NCBI GenBank assembly: GCA_034433305.1
Contig: DAOUAM010000107.1
Coordinates: 1 to 13,179, forward strand
From: DAOUAM01 sp034433305
Lineage (GTDB): Bacteria; Chloroflexota; Dehalococcoidia; Lucifugimonadales; DAOUAM01
Length of the DNA stretch: 13,179 nt
Reading direction: 5' to 3'
The notes beneath the pieces were generated by a model. It did not search any database. It was not told the DNA's origin and was given only the letters and a program-made list of their open reading frames with translations. The position numbers and the translations under genes were made by a program. Position 1 is the first letter of the stretch. Every line of letters starts with the position of its first letter. Below, in pieces: positions 6,288 through 12,831 of the stretch.

Positions 6288-8095
6288 GCGCGTCCTACCC
6301 GCCCATATCGGACTACGGCATCATCGGCGACTGCCGGACAGCCGCCCTGGTGTCCCGTCACGGCTCCATAGACTGGTGCTGCTTCCCCAACTTTGACGGC
6401 CCTTCCTTCTTTGGCCGCCTGCTCGACATAAGGAAGGGCGGCTACTTCTCCATTCGCCCGGCTGGGCCTTACCAGCACCGGCAGGCGTACATCGAGGGCA
6501 CCAACGTCCTGACGACCACCTTCGACACCGCCGAAGGCTCGGTGCGCCTCACCGACTTCATGCCGGCGGTGTCGCCGTCCGGCGAGAGGCACATGCTGCT
6601 GCCCATGCGCCAGATAGTCCGCGTCCTGGAAGGGGTGTCCGGCAGGGTGGAGATGGCCCTGGAGTACAGGCCGCGCCCGTACTACGGCGCTGGCCGCTGC
6701 CGCATTGACGTGCGCTCGCCCTACAACATGGTGGCGCAGGGCAGGAGGTGGCACCTGCACCTGCTGGCCGAAAGGCCCCTGGCCGTGGATGGCGACGGCG
6801 CTAGCGGCAGCTTCGCCATGGCGGCAGGCGAGCGCGCGGCCTTCAGCCTTGTCTACGACGAGACGGCCCCTTCGGTCTATCCCGCCGTCGGGCAGATGGC
6901 CGACCACCTGCTGGCCGAGACGGTCTCCTTCTGGAGGGCGTGGCTGAGGCAGTGCCGCTACCAGGGCAGGTACCTGGAGGCCGTCCAGCGCAGCGCACTG
7001 GTCCTGAAGCTGCTGGAGTTCGTGCCCTCCGGGGCCATCATCGCCGCGCCCACTACCTCGCTGCCGGAGAGAATGGGTGGGGTGCGCAACTGGGACTACC
7101 GCTTCTGCTGGCTCAGGGACGCATCGCTCACCCTCCAGGCCCTCCAGTCCATCGGCTACTTCGCGGAGGCACGGGTCTTCCTGGACTGGCTGCTGCACGC
7201 CACCGCGCTCACCCATCCACGCCTGCAGGTGGTGTACAGCATCTATGGCGAGGCGTCGCTGCCCCAGCGAGAGCTAGGCCACCTGGAAGGCTACCGAGGC
7301 TCCAGGCCCGTGCGTGTGGGCAACCAGGCCCACGCACAGTACCAGCTCGACATCTACGGCGAGGTGCTGGACGGCCTGTTCCGCACGTCGCCCCAGGAGT
7401 GCAAGTACTCCAGGGACGTCCGCAGCCTGGTGGCGGGCATCGCCGACTTCGTGTCCAGGCACTGGCCGGACGCCGACAACGGCATCTGGGAGATGCAGTA
7501 CAGGGCCGAGTTCACCCACTCCAGGGCCCTGTGCTGGCTGGCCCTGGACCGCGCCATTCGGCTCCTGTCGGCCTGCCCCGTCAAGCCCGAGCGCGTCCAG
7601 AGGTGGAAGCAGGCCAGGGACAGCATCGCCAGGGCCGTGCTGGAGCAGGGCTACAGCCAGGAGGCAGGCGCCTTCACGCAGCGGCTGGGGGGCCGCGACC
7701 TGGACGCCGCCCTCCTGGTCCTGCCTATCCTGGGACTGGTGGACGCCAGCGACCCCAGGATGACGTCCACGGTGAAAGCGGTCCGCCAGCGCCTGGCCGC
7801 CAACCGCCTGGTGTACCGCTACCTGGCCGATGACGGCCTCCCGCCAGGCGAGGGGGCGTTCCTGGCGTGCACCTTCTGGCTCGCCCAGTGCCTGGCCCTC
7901 CAGGGCGACGTGGCCGGCGCCCGCCAGGTCTTCGAAAGGGCGCTCCAGTGCGCCAACCACCTGGGCCTCCTGGCCGAGGAGGCCGACCCGGCCACCCTGG
8001 AGATGCTGGGCAACTTCCCCCAGGGCCTTACCCACATCGGCCTCATCAATGCCGCCGTAGCCATTGGCCAGGCCGAGGGCTACGCCAGCGAGTAG
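6284..8095 (+). CDS. Glycoside hydrolase family 15 protein (glucoamylase/trehalase type)
   Basis: At 603 residues this is a typical two-part GH15 enzyme. The N-terminal trehalase-like beta domain starts with YPPISDYGIIGDCRTAALVS and contains GSIDWCCFPNFDGPSFFG. The (alpha/alpha)6 catalytic domain carries NWDYRFCWLRDAS (269-281), VGNQAHAQYQLDIYGEVLD (345-363), WE at 402-403, GEGAFLACTFWL (522-533) and FPQGLTHIGLINAA (578-591). By family comparison E403 is the probable general acid and E523 the general base. The enzyme would release glucose from alpha-glucosides such as trehalose or maltodextrins by an inverting mechanism, and no signal peptide is visible, so it should be cytoplasmic. ATG 6284 was chosen because homology begins there and it forms ATGA with the SDR stop; no strong Shine-Dalgarno is present. 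Its 3' end overlaps the convergent membrane gene by 16 bp. Trehalase versus glucoamylase activity cannot be settled from sequence. Confidence 0.94.
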   Translation: MSASYPPISDYGIIGDCRTAALVSRHGSIDWCCFPNFDGPSFFGRLLDIRKGGYFSIRPAGPYQHRQAYIEGTNVLTTTFDTAEGSVRLTDFMPAVSPSGERHMLLPMRQIVRVLEGVSGRVEMALEYRPRPYYGAGRCRIDVRSPYNMVAQGRRWHLHLLAERPLAVDGDGASGSFAMAAGERAAFSLVYDETAPSVYPAVGQMADHLLAETVSFWRAWLRQCRYQGRYLEAVQRSALVLKLLEFVPSGAIIAAPTTSLPERMGGVRNWDYRFCWLRDASLTLQALQSIGYFAEARVFLDWLLHATALTHPRLQVVYSIYGEASLPQRELGHLEGYRGSRPVRVGNQAHAQYQLDIYGEVLDGLFRTSPQECKYSRDVRSLVAGIADFVSRHWPDADNGIWEMQYRAEFTHSRALCWLALDRAIRLLSACPVKPERVQRWKQARDSIARAVLEQGYSQEAGAFTQRLGGRDLDAALLVLPILGLVDASDPRMTSTVKAVRQRLAANRLVYRYLADDGLPPGEGAFLACTFWLAQCLALQGDVAGARQVFERALQCANHLGLLAEEADPATLEMLGNFPQGLTHIGLINAAVAIGQAEGYASE

Positions 8096-8556
8096 AAGCC
8101 CCCGATAATCATCCCGTACACAACGTGGGATATTATGGTGGCAATAGGCGTGCGCTTGCCGTAGTTGAGGGCCAGGAAGCCAGGAGGCTCCAGCGGCTTC
8201 AGGCTCCCCGGCCCGGTGTACTCCGATGACATGCGCGGGTGCAGCCCCGGAAGGATGGGCAGGGCCACCATCAGCACGAAGACCCCATGCACCAGGCCCC
8301 CGAAGCCACCCAGCCACCAGCTAGCCATGCCCAGCTCCTCGAAGGCCAGGGCGTAGAGAAAGGAGAACAGCCAGCCCAGCGCCAGGTGGAACAGGAAGCC
8401 ATAGAGCTTGGCCGCGTCCCTGTCCAGGGTGAACATCGTCCCCAGCATGAAGGGCAGGTCCATGCGCGTGAAGCCCAGCTCCTGGCTCCCGCGCATGACC
8501 ACGGTGAGCACCACCGTCCCGACGAAGCCCCACAGGATGATGCTCGGCCAGTCCAT
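8080..8556 (-). CDS. Small four-helix membrane protein (possibly DUF6789-like)
   Basis: The 158-residue protein has hydrophobic segments at about 5-21, 51-71, 79-103 and 137-157. A conserved-looking loop, MDLPFMLGTMF (32-42), follows helix 1. The pattern of a short first helix, M-D-x-x-x-MLGTMF, then a helix rich in Gly/Phe/Tyr recalls DUF6789-type bacterial membrane proteins of about 150 aa; that name is from memory and tentative. The start at 8556 has GGGAG about 8-10 nt upstream. It is 27 bp downstream of the 69-aa gene and probably in the same transcript. Its last 16 bp overlap the end of the GH15 gene on the opposite strand. No function is proposed. Confidence 0.78.
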   Translation of the reverse strand: MDWPSIILWGFVGTVVLTVVMRGSQELGFTRMDLPFMLGTMFTLDRDAAKLYGFLFHLALGWLFSFLYALAFEELGMASWWLGGFGGLVHGVFVLMVALPILPGLHPRMSSEYTGPGSLKPLEPPGFLALNYGKRTPIATIISHVVYGMIIGGFYSLA

Positions 8557-8582
8557 CCACGCACTCCCGGCCTAGACGCCCT

Positions 8583-8792
8583 TCACCCGGCCCTGAACCA
8601 GGTCCCCAACCGAGCGTTCACAGCATCCAGGAGCTCCTGCGATGCGTCAGTGACTACCTCGGCCTGGCTGGTCACTGGTGCGCCGCCGTCATCGGGGCAG
8701 CGCACCAGTTCGCCATCCTCATCCACGCTCACCCAGCAGCCGAAGGCCTCCAGCCTCACCCAGTCCATGCACGTCAGGTGGTTCTCTGGCAT
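8583..8792 (-). CDS. Hypothetical protein, 69 aa
   Basis: A short acidic protein that I do not recognise. It starts MPENHLTCMDWVRLEAFGCW and ends GTWFRAG. It has no signal peptide or membrane segment; Trp, Cys and acidic residues are prominent in its first half (WVSVDEDGELVRCPDDG). AGAGG about 7 nt before the ATG at 8792 supports the start, and a plausible promoter (TTGACC, 17 bp, TAACCT) lies upstream on this strand. It precedes the small membrane protein by 27 bp in the same direction. The GC-rich third positions match the neighbouring genes. It could be a small accessory partner of the membrane protein, but nothing in it shows a function. Confidence 0.55.
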   Translation of the reverse strand: MPENHLTCMDWVRLEAFGCWVSVDEDGELVRCPDDGGAPVTSQAEVVTDASQELLDAVNARLGTWFRAG

Positions 8793-8822
8793 CCCGGACC
8801 TCTGCCCATGTTGCTACCTTCC

Positions 8823-8851
8823 AGGTTAGATGCTGCAATGGCCAGGGTCAA
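8823..8851 (-). promoter_or_regulatory. Candidate sigma-70-like promoter for the 69-aa gene
   Basis: On the minus strand TTGACC (complement of 8846-8851) is followed after exactly 17 bp by TAACCT (complement of 8823-8828), about 30 bp before the ATG. The -35 is good and the -10 is weak. Confidence 0.35.
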
Positions 8852-8870
8852 CCTTAGGAGTAATCTGGCA

Positions 8871-8901
8871 TTGCTGACGCGAGCTTTTAAGGTGATATAA
8901 T
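8871..8901 (+). promoter_or_regulatory. Extended -10 promoter for the 100-aa gene
   Basis: TGATATAAT (8893-8901) is a perfect TGn-TATAAT extended -10, about 45 nt before the start codon at 8946. A partial -35, TTGCTG, lies at 8871-8876 with a 19-bp spacer; an extended -10 can work with a poor -35. The same nine bases occur upstream of the Panacea-domain gene on the other strand. Confidence 0.55.
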
Positions 8902-8945
8902 TCGTCGAGTATGTAGGTATTTTCGTCGCCTGGTGGAAGGAAGCT

Positions 8946-9248
8946 GTGCCTTCAAAAATAACGCGGGTCAGGTACTCAGGAAGAGCAGCGGCTTTCATGA
9001 GGCAATTGAGGGTGTCTGACGAAGGGGGTTTCCATTCCCTGAGGAGCCTGATTCTTCAACTGGCGGCCATGCCGCAAATAGACAATGACCAGAAAGTACT
9101 CATGGACTTTGGCACAGGCAGGTCAGTGCCTGTCTACGTTGGCGACGACTGGTGGATTGTATACCGCGTGGACCTGAGCAATGACGAGGAGATCTTCTCT
9201 GTGATCAGCATCTGGCCTGCTGACAGCCCACCGAACACCAGGATGTGA
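8946..9248 (+). CDS. RelE/ParE-like small protein, candidate toxin (100 aa)
   Basis: The start is a GTG at 8946 with AAGGA 5 nt upstream and an extended -10 promoter about 45 nt away, so expression is well supported. Its N-terminal half is basic and helical (SKITRVRYSGRAAAFMRQLR). Its C-terminal half is a run of predicted strands, VPVYVGDDWWIVYRVDL then EEIFSVISIWPA, ending in PPNTRM. Small size, the helix-then-strands layout and the W-x-I-x-Y-R-V-D strand resemble RelE/ParE-fold toxins, but no diagnostic catalytic residue set was identified, so this is inference. Its stop is 6 bp from the stop of the convergent Panacea-domain gene, whose family often serves as an antitoxin. The gene lies in a lower-GC stretch than the genes to its left. 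Confidence in the ORF is higher than in the toxin idea. Confidence 0.72.
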   Translation: MPSKITRVRYSGRAAAFMRQLRVSDEGGFHSLRSLILQLAAMPQIDNDQKVLMDFGTGRSVPVYVGDDWWIVYRVDLSNDEEIFSVISIWPADSPPNTRM

Positions 9249-9254
9249 AGACTT

Positions 9255-9863
9255 TTACGCATCCAGTTCTTCGTCCCAGACCCATCGTCCTTCATCTGCA
9301 TCTTTAAGTCCCATCCTGGCCTCTTCCAAGAACCCGCCCGACGATTCCAAGCGTCCCCTTAGCTCAGCGGCTTTCTCATTCTGGCGCAGGCGTAGCCGGC
9401 CGTATTGCTGCGCATCCTTAAAGGGTTGCGTCTTTTTGGACTCAGACACGAGGGATTCCAGATTAAGTCCGCTGTACTGGTGGACAATTTCCATCAATAC
9501 CTGCCTTTCCCCTTCGTCAAGAGCAGGGGCAGCGTCTTTCCAGGCAGCAGAAGGGTCGTCCATCCAGTACAAATAAGACTCGCCCCCATACTTAGAGGGC
9601 TGGGACACCATGCGAAGCAAGCCCGAGCGGACTAGCTGATCAGCTTCGCTGACTATAGCATTCTCCACAGCATTTGGACCGTAGTGGTCCCACATATACA
9701 GGTTCCCGGTGATAGTCCGGCCTGTTGACTCGTAGAATCGGTTGTCAGCCAGGTATACCAGCTTGACCAGTTCTGTCCGCATAACACTGGACTTCTTCAA
9801 TGCCAGTATTCCCTGGATGACTGCGCGGGTCTTCCGGATTTGCTCATCCTTCTGCCTGAGCAT
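9255..9863 (-). CDS. Panacea-domain protein (SocA/PanA-like, formerly DUF4065)
   Basis: The 202-residue protein carries the Panacea/SocA signature in its first 85 residues: a helical start, ELVKLVYLADNRFYESTGRTI (31-51), then YMWDHYGPNAVENAIV (56-71) and SGLL. The remainder is charged and helical (EKAAELRGRL ... LKDADEG). From published family knowledge, Panacea domains act as antitoxins that neutralise diverse linked toxins, and SocA of Caulobacter is an adaptor delivering its toxin to ClpXP; many copies are in phages and mobile elements. No co-directional toxin ORF is seen in the 270 bp upstream. The only small neighbour is the convergent 100-aa gene, 6 bp away. The start at 9863 has purine-rich upstream sequence, and an extended -10 lies about 59 nt upstream. 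Confidence 0.85.
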   Translation of the reverse strand: MLRQKDEQIRKTRAVIQGILALKKSSVMRTELVKLVYLADNRFYESTGRTITGNLYMWDHYGPNAVENAIVSEADQLVRSGLLRMVSQPSKYGGESYLYWMDDPSAAWKDAAPALDEGERQVLMEIVHQYSGLNLESLVSESKKTQPFKDAQQYGRLRLRQNEKAAELRGRLESSGGFLEEARMGLKDADEGRWVWDEELDA

Positions 9864-9921
9864 GCCTTTAGCCCCCCGTTGCAGTGACCACAGTCTGAGT
9901 TTCTATAATAGATAAACTACC

Positions 9922-9930
9922 ATTATATCA
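9922..9930 (-). promoter_or_regulatory. Extended -10 promoter for the Panacea-domain gene
   Basis: On the minus strand the sequence reads TGATATAAT, a perfect TGn-TATAAT element about 59 nt before the ATG at 9863. No good -35 was seen. Just downstream is a hyphenated dyad, TCTAT-A-ATAGA (9902-9912), which could be an operator. The rest of 9864-10135 contains no gene I can support, only this promoter and the stem-loop at 10071. Confidence 0.5.
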
Positions 9931-10070
9931 TAGTCCGCATGCATACATAGCATACTACGCTTCTACTCAGAGGTAAAGAGCAGGTCGATATCGAGTTACA
10001 CACTCCAATGCCAGGGCGCATACTGGAAAGTCCTACTATTTCTGCTTATTCAAGCCTGGTGTTAGAACTG

Positions 10071-10101
10071 AATGGGCCTCGGGTAATACCCCAGGCCCAT
10101 T
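10071..10101 (-). terminator. Strong stem-loop downstream of the secreted-protein gene
   Basis: AATGGGCCT (10071-10079) pairs perfectly with AGGCCCATT (10093-10101). After one C/C mismatch, GGGT pairs with ACCC around an AAT loop. It lies 35 bp past the stop of the minus-strand gene at 10136. No T-run follows on the minus strand, so termination may be Rho-assisted, or the stem may stabilise the mRNA end. Confidence 0.5.
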
Positions 10102-10135
10102 GTTAACAGCGAGGCAGGAGAAACAGGCTCATGAC

Positions 10136-11056
10136 CTAGTCCAGCGGACAGGTCGCCTCGTTGGCCGACTGGAGAGTGGCCTTAGCCGCGTCTATGTCTC
10201 CGCCTGGAGCTATGGCCGCCTGGTACAGAGCGATGACCTGCGCCGTGGTCAGCGGGTAGTCAACATCCGGGTGAGCGGCGTTCAGCAGCCCGGCCACGGC
10301 ATGCCTCGTAAGGGAGTTGAAGCTATCCCCTATCAGGCTCACCGCCTGCAGCAGGGTGATGTCGGGGTTGAAGGCGTCCACTCCAAAGACGGTGTCAAAG
10401 TCGTCGCTGGTGGAGTAGCCAGTGGCAGCCCACTGGGAAAAATGTGGCTTCGTCTTCCAGTAGCCAGGCGTGCAGCCCTCGTCCCCGGCCGGCGGAGGTG
10501 GCGGCGGCGGAGGAGGCTCCTCGGTGCAGCTAAACACTTCCACAGCATCCAGGTCGAAGCCACCCTGTGGCTCATTGGGCACACCATCGTTGTCGTCGGT
10601 GATCCTGATGTACCGGACCAGCGATAGCCCTGTGCCGCTGATATCCAGGGAAACGTTGCCTGTGGCGTTACCCAGGGATACGTAGGTCGTGCCGTCCTCG
10701 CTGACCTCAAACAGCGCGCCCTCGTTGTGTTCGACCTCGATCACAAGTATTTCAGTGCCGCTGCTCGGCGCGGCGGGCAGAGAGAACTTCAAGGTTATAG
10801 AGCCGCCGTGGCCGAGGGACACAAATGCGGCATCCTCGACTCCCAGCGCATTGGAGGGATTGGAAGCGTTGACGTCGGTGATGCCAGAACCCGGCGTGTA
10901 GCTCACCACCTCGTTGGCGTAGGCACACACGCCAAAACTGGCTGTCGCCACGTCCTGCCTCACTGAGCTCCAGCCCAGGAACATGGCAACGGCCAATAGC
11001 GGGGCCAGCAACGCCCCTGCCAGCATGACTCCCTGTCCTGCTTCTCTCGTTTTCAA
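10136..11056 (-). CDS. Secreted modular protein with proline linker and CTPGYWK domain
   Basis: The 306-residue protein has an N-terminal hydrophobic segment (about 11-30) after KTR, acting as signal peptide or membrane anchor. Residues 45-177 form a beta-rich domain with SYTPGSG, GHGGSITLKF, VSEDGTTYVSLG, RYIRITDDNDG and GGFDLDAVEV. This resembles discoidin-like or surface-adhesion domains with possible calcium-binding Asp clusters. Nine prolines (181-189) form a linker. The C-terminal domain starts GCTPGYWKTKPHFSQW (194-209) and ends in a Cys near residue 303, so a disulphide is possible. The start is TTG at 11056, supported by AAGGAG 7 nt upstream. It lies downstream of phage-type genes on the same strand but looks like a cell-surface or exported protein, not a tail protein. 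Family and ligand are unknown. Upstream, 11057-11282 has no clear promoter or riboswitch that I can see. Confidence 0.82.
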   Translation of the reverse strand: MKTREAGQGVMLAGALLAPLLAVAMFLGWSSVRQDVATASFGVCAYANEVVSYTPGSGITDVNASNPSNALGVEDAAFVSLGHGGSITLKFSLPAAPSSGTEILVIEVEHNEGALFEVSEDGTTYVSLGNATGNVSLDISGTGLSLVRYIRITDDNDGVPNEPQGGFDLDAVEVFSCTEEPPPPPPPPPAGDEGCTPGYWKTKPHFSQWAATGYSTSDDFDTVFGVDAFNPDITLLQAVSLIGDSFNSLTRHAVAGLLNAAHPDVDYPLTTAQVIALYQAAIAPGGDIDAAKATLQSANEATCPLD

Positions 11057-11282
11057 GTTACTTCTCCTTCAGGTACGGTGACCATTTATCCTTCCTTCAT
11101 ACCATGTGACCAGCCTTTTCTCCCCTGCTTTCGCCATGAGCACATTCGTCAAATACAGCAGGACAGGTGACAATCCTGGAGGAAATTTCGTCTTAAAACG
11201 TCCAATTCTGGAGAATAAGGGTGAAAATAATGTGAACTGAGTTTGCCTGGCCAGGGGCGACCTCCTCCCACGACCCCGATGC

Positions 11283-11702
11283 TCAGGCCATCTGCTTCAC
11301 GAACCTGAAGCGGAAGTCCGCGCCGATGTAGTGGCCGCCCCAGAGTTTGTGCGGGCCTATGTTCTCGACGGCCATCAGCCGGCCGTCGTCCACCGCGCCG
11401 TTCCAGGTAGGGTCTGCCGCCACGGCCGCCTCGATGCTGCTGGCCCCCAGCGGGTCCATGAACTGGTCCAGCGTGTCCCAGGCCTCCTGCCTGTCCGCCG
11501 AGGCCACCAGCAGCACCACTTTGATCCTGCCGATGAAACCCTTGCTGCCCAGCGTCAACGCCGCGTCCCTGGACTCCAGCATGATGACGGCGACGGGCAG
11601 CTCGCTCACCGACTCCGGCGGCTGGTCCAGCACCCTCAGCCCCGCGATGCCTGACAGCAGCGAGGCCAGCCCGTCCCTGGCGTCCCTGAGTTCGTTGGCC
11701 AT
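11283..11702 (-). CDS. Phage tail-terminator-like protein (139 aa)
   Basis: The protein begins with a helix (ELRDARDGLASLLSGI), then alternates strands: LPVAVIMLES, GRIKVVLLVASA and ADFRFRFVKQMA. A helix containing AWDTLDQFMDPLG lies between them. This alpha/beta layout, the length, and the position just after a head-tail connector match tail-terminator or tail-completion proteins of siphoviruses, which cap the tail tube. The match is by context and fold impression rather than by a recognised signature. ATG 11702 has GAGGAGG upstream. The connector gene ends 35 bp before it on the same strand. The next expected genes (major tail protein, tape measure) do not follow; a secreted protein gene does instead. 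Confidence 0.65.
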   Translation of the reverse strand: MANELRDARDGLASLLSGIAGLRVLDQPPESVSELPVAVIMLESRDAALTLGSKGFIGRIKVVLLVASADRQEAWDTLDQFMDPLGASSIEAAVAADPTWNGAVDDGRLMAVENIGPHKLWGGHYIGADFRFRFVKQMA

Positions 11703-11737
11703 GGCATCTGCCTCCTCACCGTGCCTACAGCGCGGCC

Positions 11738-12559
11738 CTACACGCCCACCGCCAGCTTCCTGTAAGGCCCCAGGAGCAGCCTCGCATCCGGGTCAAGCCC
11801 GTCCGATGGGCCAGGTACTGAGACGCTGCCCCGGCGCAGCCACAGCCGCGTGACCTGGAGGATGCACGCCTCCGTCACCGGGCTGGGGTACTCGTAGATG
11901 TCTATGGCCGCGCCGCCGGCGTGGGCCGTGGCCGTGGTGCCGTTGACACCCCGGACGACAGTCAGGGTGTTGCCGCTGTAGGTTTTGACGTACATCTGCT
12001 CGGCGTCCACCAGCAGCGTGTGGCCGGCCTCCACGTCGGCACGGCTGGAGACGCTAACGCTGGTGGTACTGGCGTCGGCGATGGCGTTGGCCGTCTCGGA
12101 GGCGCGCCGCAGGTGGCGCCACCAGCCCCACTGCCCGGCCACCTGGACCGTCTGTCGCCCCACGGGGAACCCGCGCCTGCTTCCCCCGAGCGCGTCCACT
12201 TCGATCCTGGTGTAGGGCCGGGACTGAGGGTTGCTGGACGTGGCCGGGTCAGCGTTGGACGGCAGCAGCAGGTAGTCGCTGGCCGCCCACGTGGCCTCGA
12301 AAGTCCCGTCCAGGTCCTCGTCGGTCTTCAGTCCATCGGCGTCCACGCTCACCAGGTCGGGCACGAGGATGAAGAGTCCGCCCGGGCCGTCGAAGAGCCT
12401 GGTGGCCTGGAGCACGTAGAAGTGCCGATTGCAGTACCGGTCAATGGTCCGGCTCACGGCCTCGCTGAGGGCGCGCAGGCGTGCGTTGTCGGCGCTGCCG
12501 GTGATATTCAGCGCCCCGTGGCCCTTGAGCACGTCCAAGGATACGTAGGCGTTGGTCAT
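11738..12559 (-). CDS. gp6-like phage head-tail connector with an inserted domain
   Basis: The first ~60 residues are typical of gp6/head-tail connector (adaptor) proteins: YVSLDVLKGHGALN, then DNARLRALSEAVSRTIDRYCNRHF and a strand with RLFDGPGG. The C-terminus returns to helix (VTEACILQVTRLWLRRG) and ends LLLGPYRKLAVGV, as in such adaptors. Between them, residues about 157-225 form a separate beta module with HTLLVDAEQMYV, TLTVVRGVNGTTATAHAGGA. This pattern is known from phage virion proteins, and the module makes this adaptor longer than the simple forms of about 100 residues. The ATG at 12559 has GGAGG upstream, 12 bp after the previous stop, so this is one operon with its neighbours. Its role would be joining the portal to the tail. 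Confidence 0.78.
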   Translation of the reverse strand: MTNAYVSLDVLKGHGALNITGSADNARLRALSEAVSRTIDRYCNRHFYVLQATRLFDGPGGLFILVPDLVSVDADGLKTDEDLDGTFEATWAASDYLLLPSNADPATSSNPQSRPYTRIEVDALGGSRRGFPVGRQTVQVAGQWGWWRHLRRASETANAIADASTTSVSVSSRADVEAGHTLLVDAEQMYVKTYSGNTLTVVRGVNGTTATAHAGGAAIDIYEYPSPVTEACILQVTRLWLRRGSVSVPGPSDGLDPDARLLLGPYRKLAVGV

Positions 12560-12571
12560 GCAGGCCCTCCG

Positions 12572-12772
12572 CTAGGTCTGTTCCGTGTCCTCAATGAAGC
12601 CACGGCCAGTGAACAGGCTTTTCAGCGCCACACGCTGGGTAGCCGTCAGGTCGGGCACCTCGACGGTGTAGCTGCCATCGGGGTACTCGGTCAGCCGCAC
12701 CTCGTGGGGCAGCTTGCCGATGGCCGCGGCTATGTCCACGGGACGTATGCGCCGGAAGCTGAACTTCTCCAT
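12572..12772 (-). CDS. Small phage-operon protein, 66 aa
   Basis: I do not recognise this protein. It begins MEKFSFRRIRPVDIAAAIGK and has YPDGSYTVEVPDLTATQRVALKSLF in its second half, suggesting one helix, a beta hairpin and another helix. It ends in acidic GFIEDTEQT. AGGAG about 7 nt before the ATG at 12772 supports the start. It is 12 bp upstream of the connector gene, so it probably belongs to the same structural operon. Upstream is the tandem repeat array. It could be a small structural or chaperone protein, or the surviving end of the operon after rearrangement. Confidence 0.7.
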   Translation of the reverse strand: MEKFSFRRIRPVDIAAAIGKLPHEVRLTEYPDGSYTVEVPDLTATQRVALKSLFTGRGFIEDTEQT

Positions 12773-12831
12773 GTACCGCTCCTCTGACAGGGTGTGTCAA
12801 AGTCTCTCCCATTGGCAAGGCCCAGCGCCCC

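Noticed and set aside
8774..8998. 74-aa minus-strand reading frame covering the divergent spacer
   Set aside because: It spans the promoter region, overlaps the starts of two better-supported genes and has no clear ribosome-binding site.
11057..11282. A riboswitch or promoter upstream of the secreted-protein gene
   Set aside because: I looked for a c-di-GMP-type aptamer and for -35/-10 pairs on the minus strand; fragments such as TTGACG occur but no pair with acceptable spacing and no conserved aptamer core was found.
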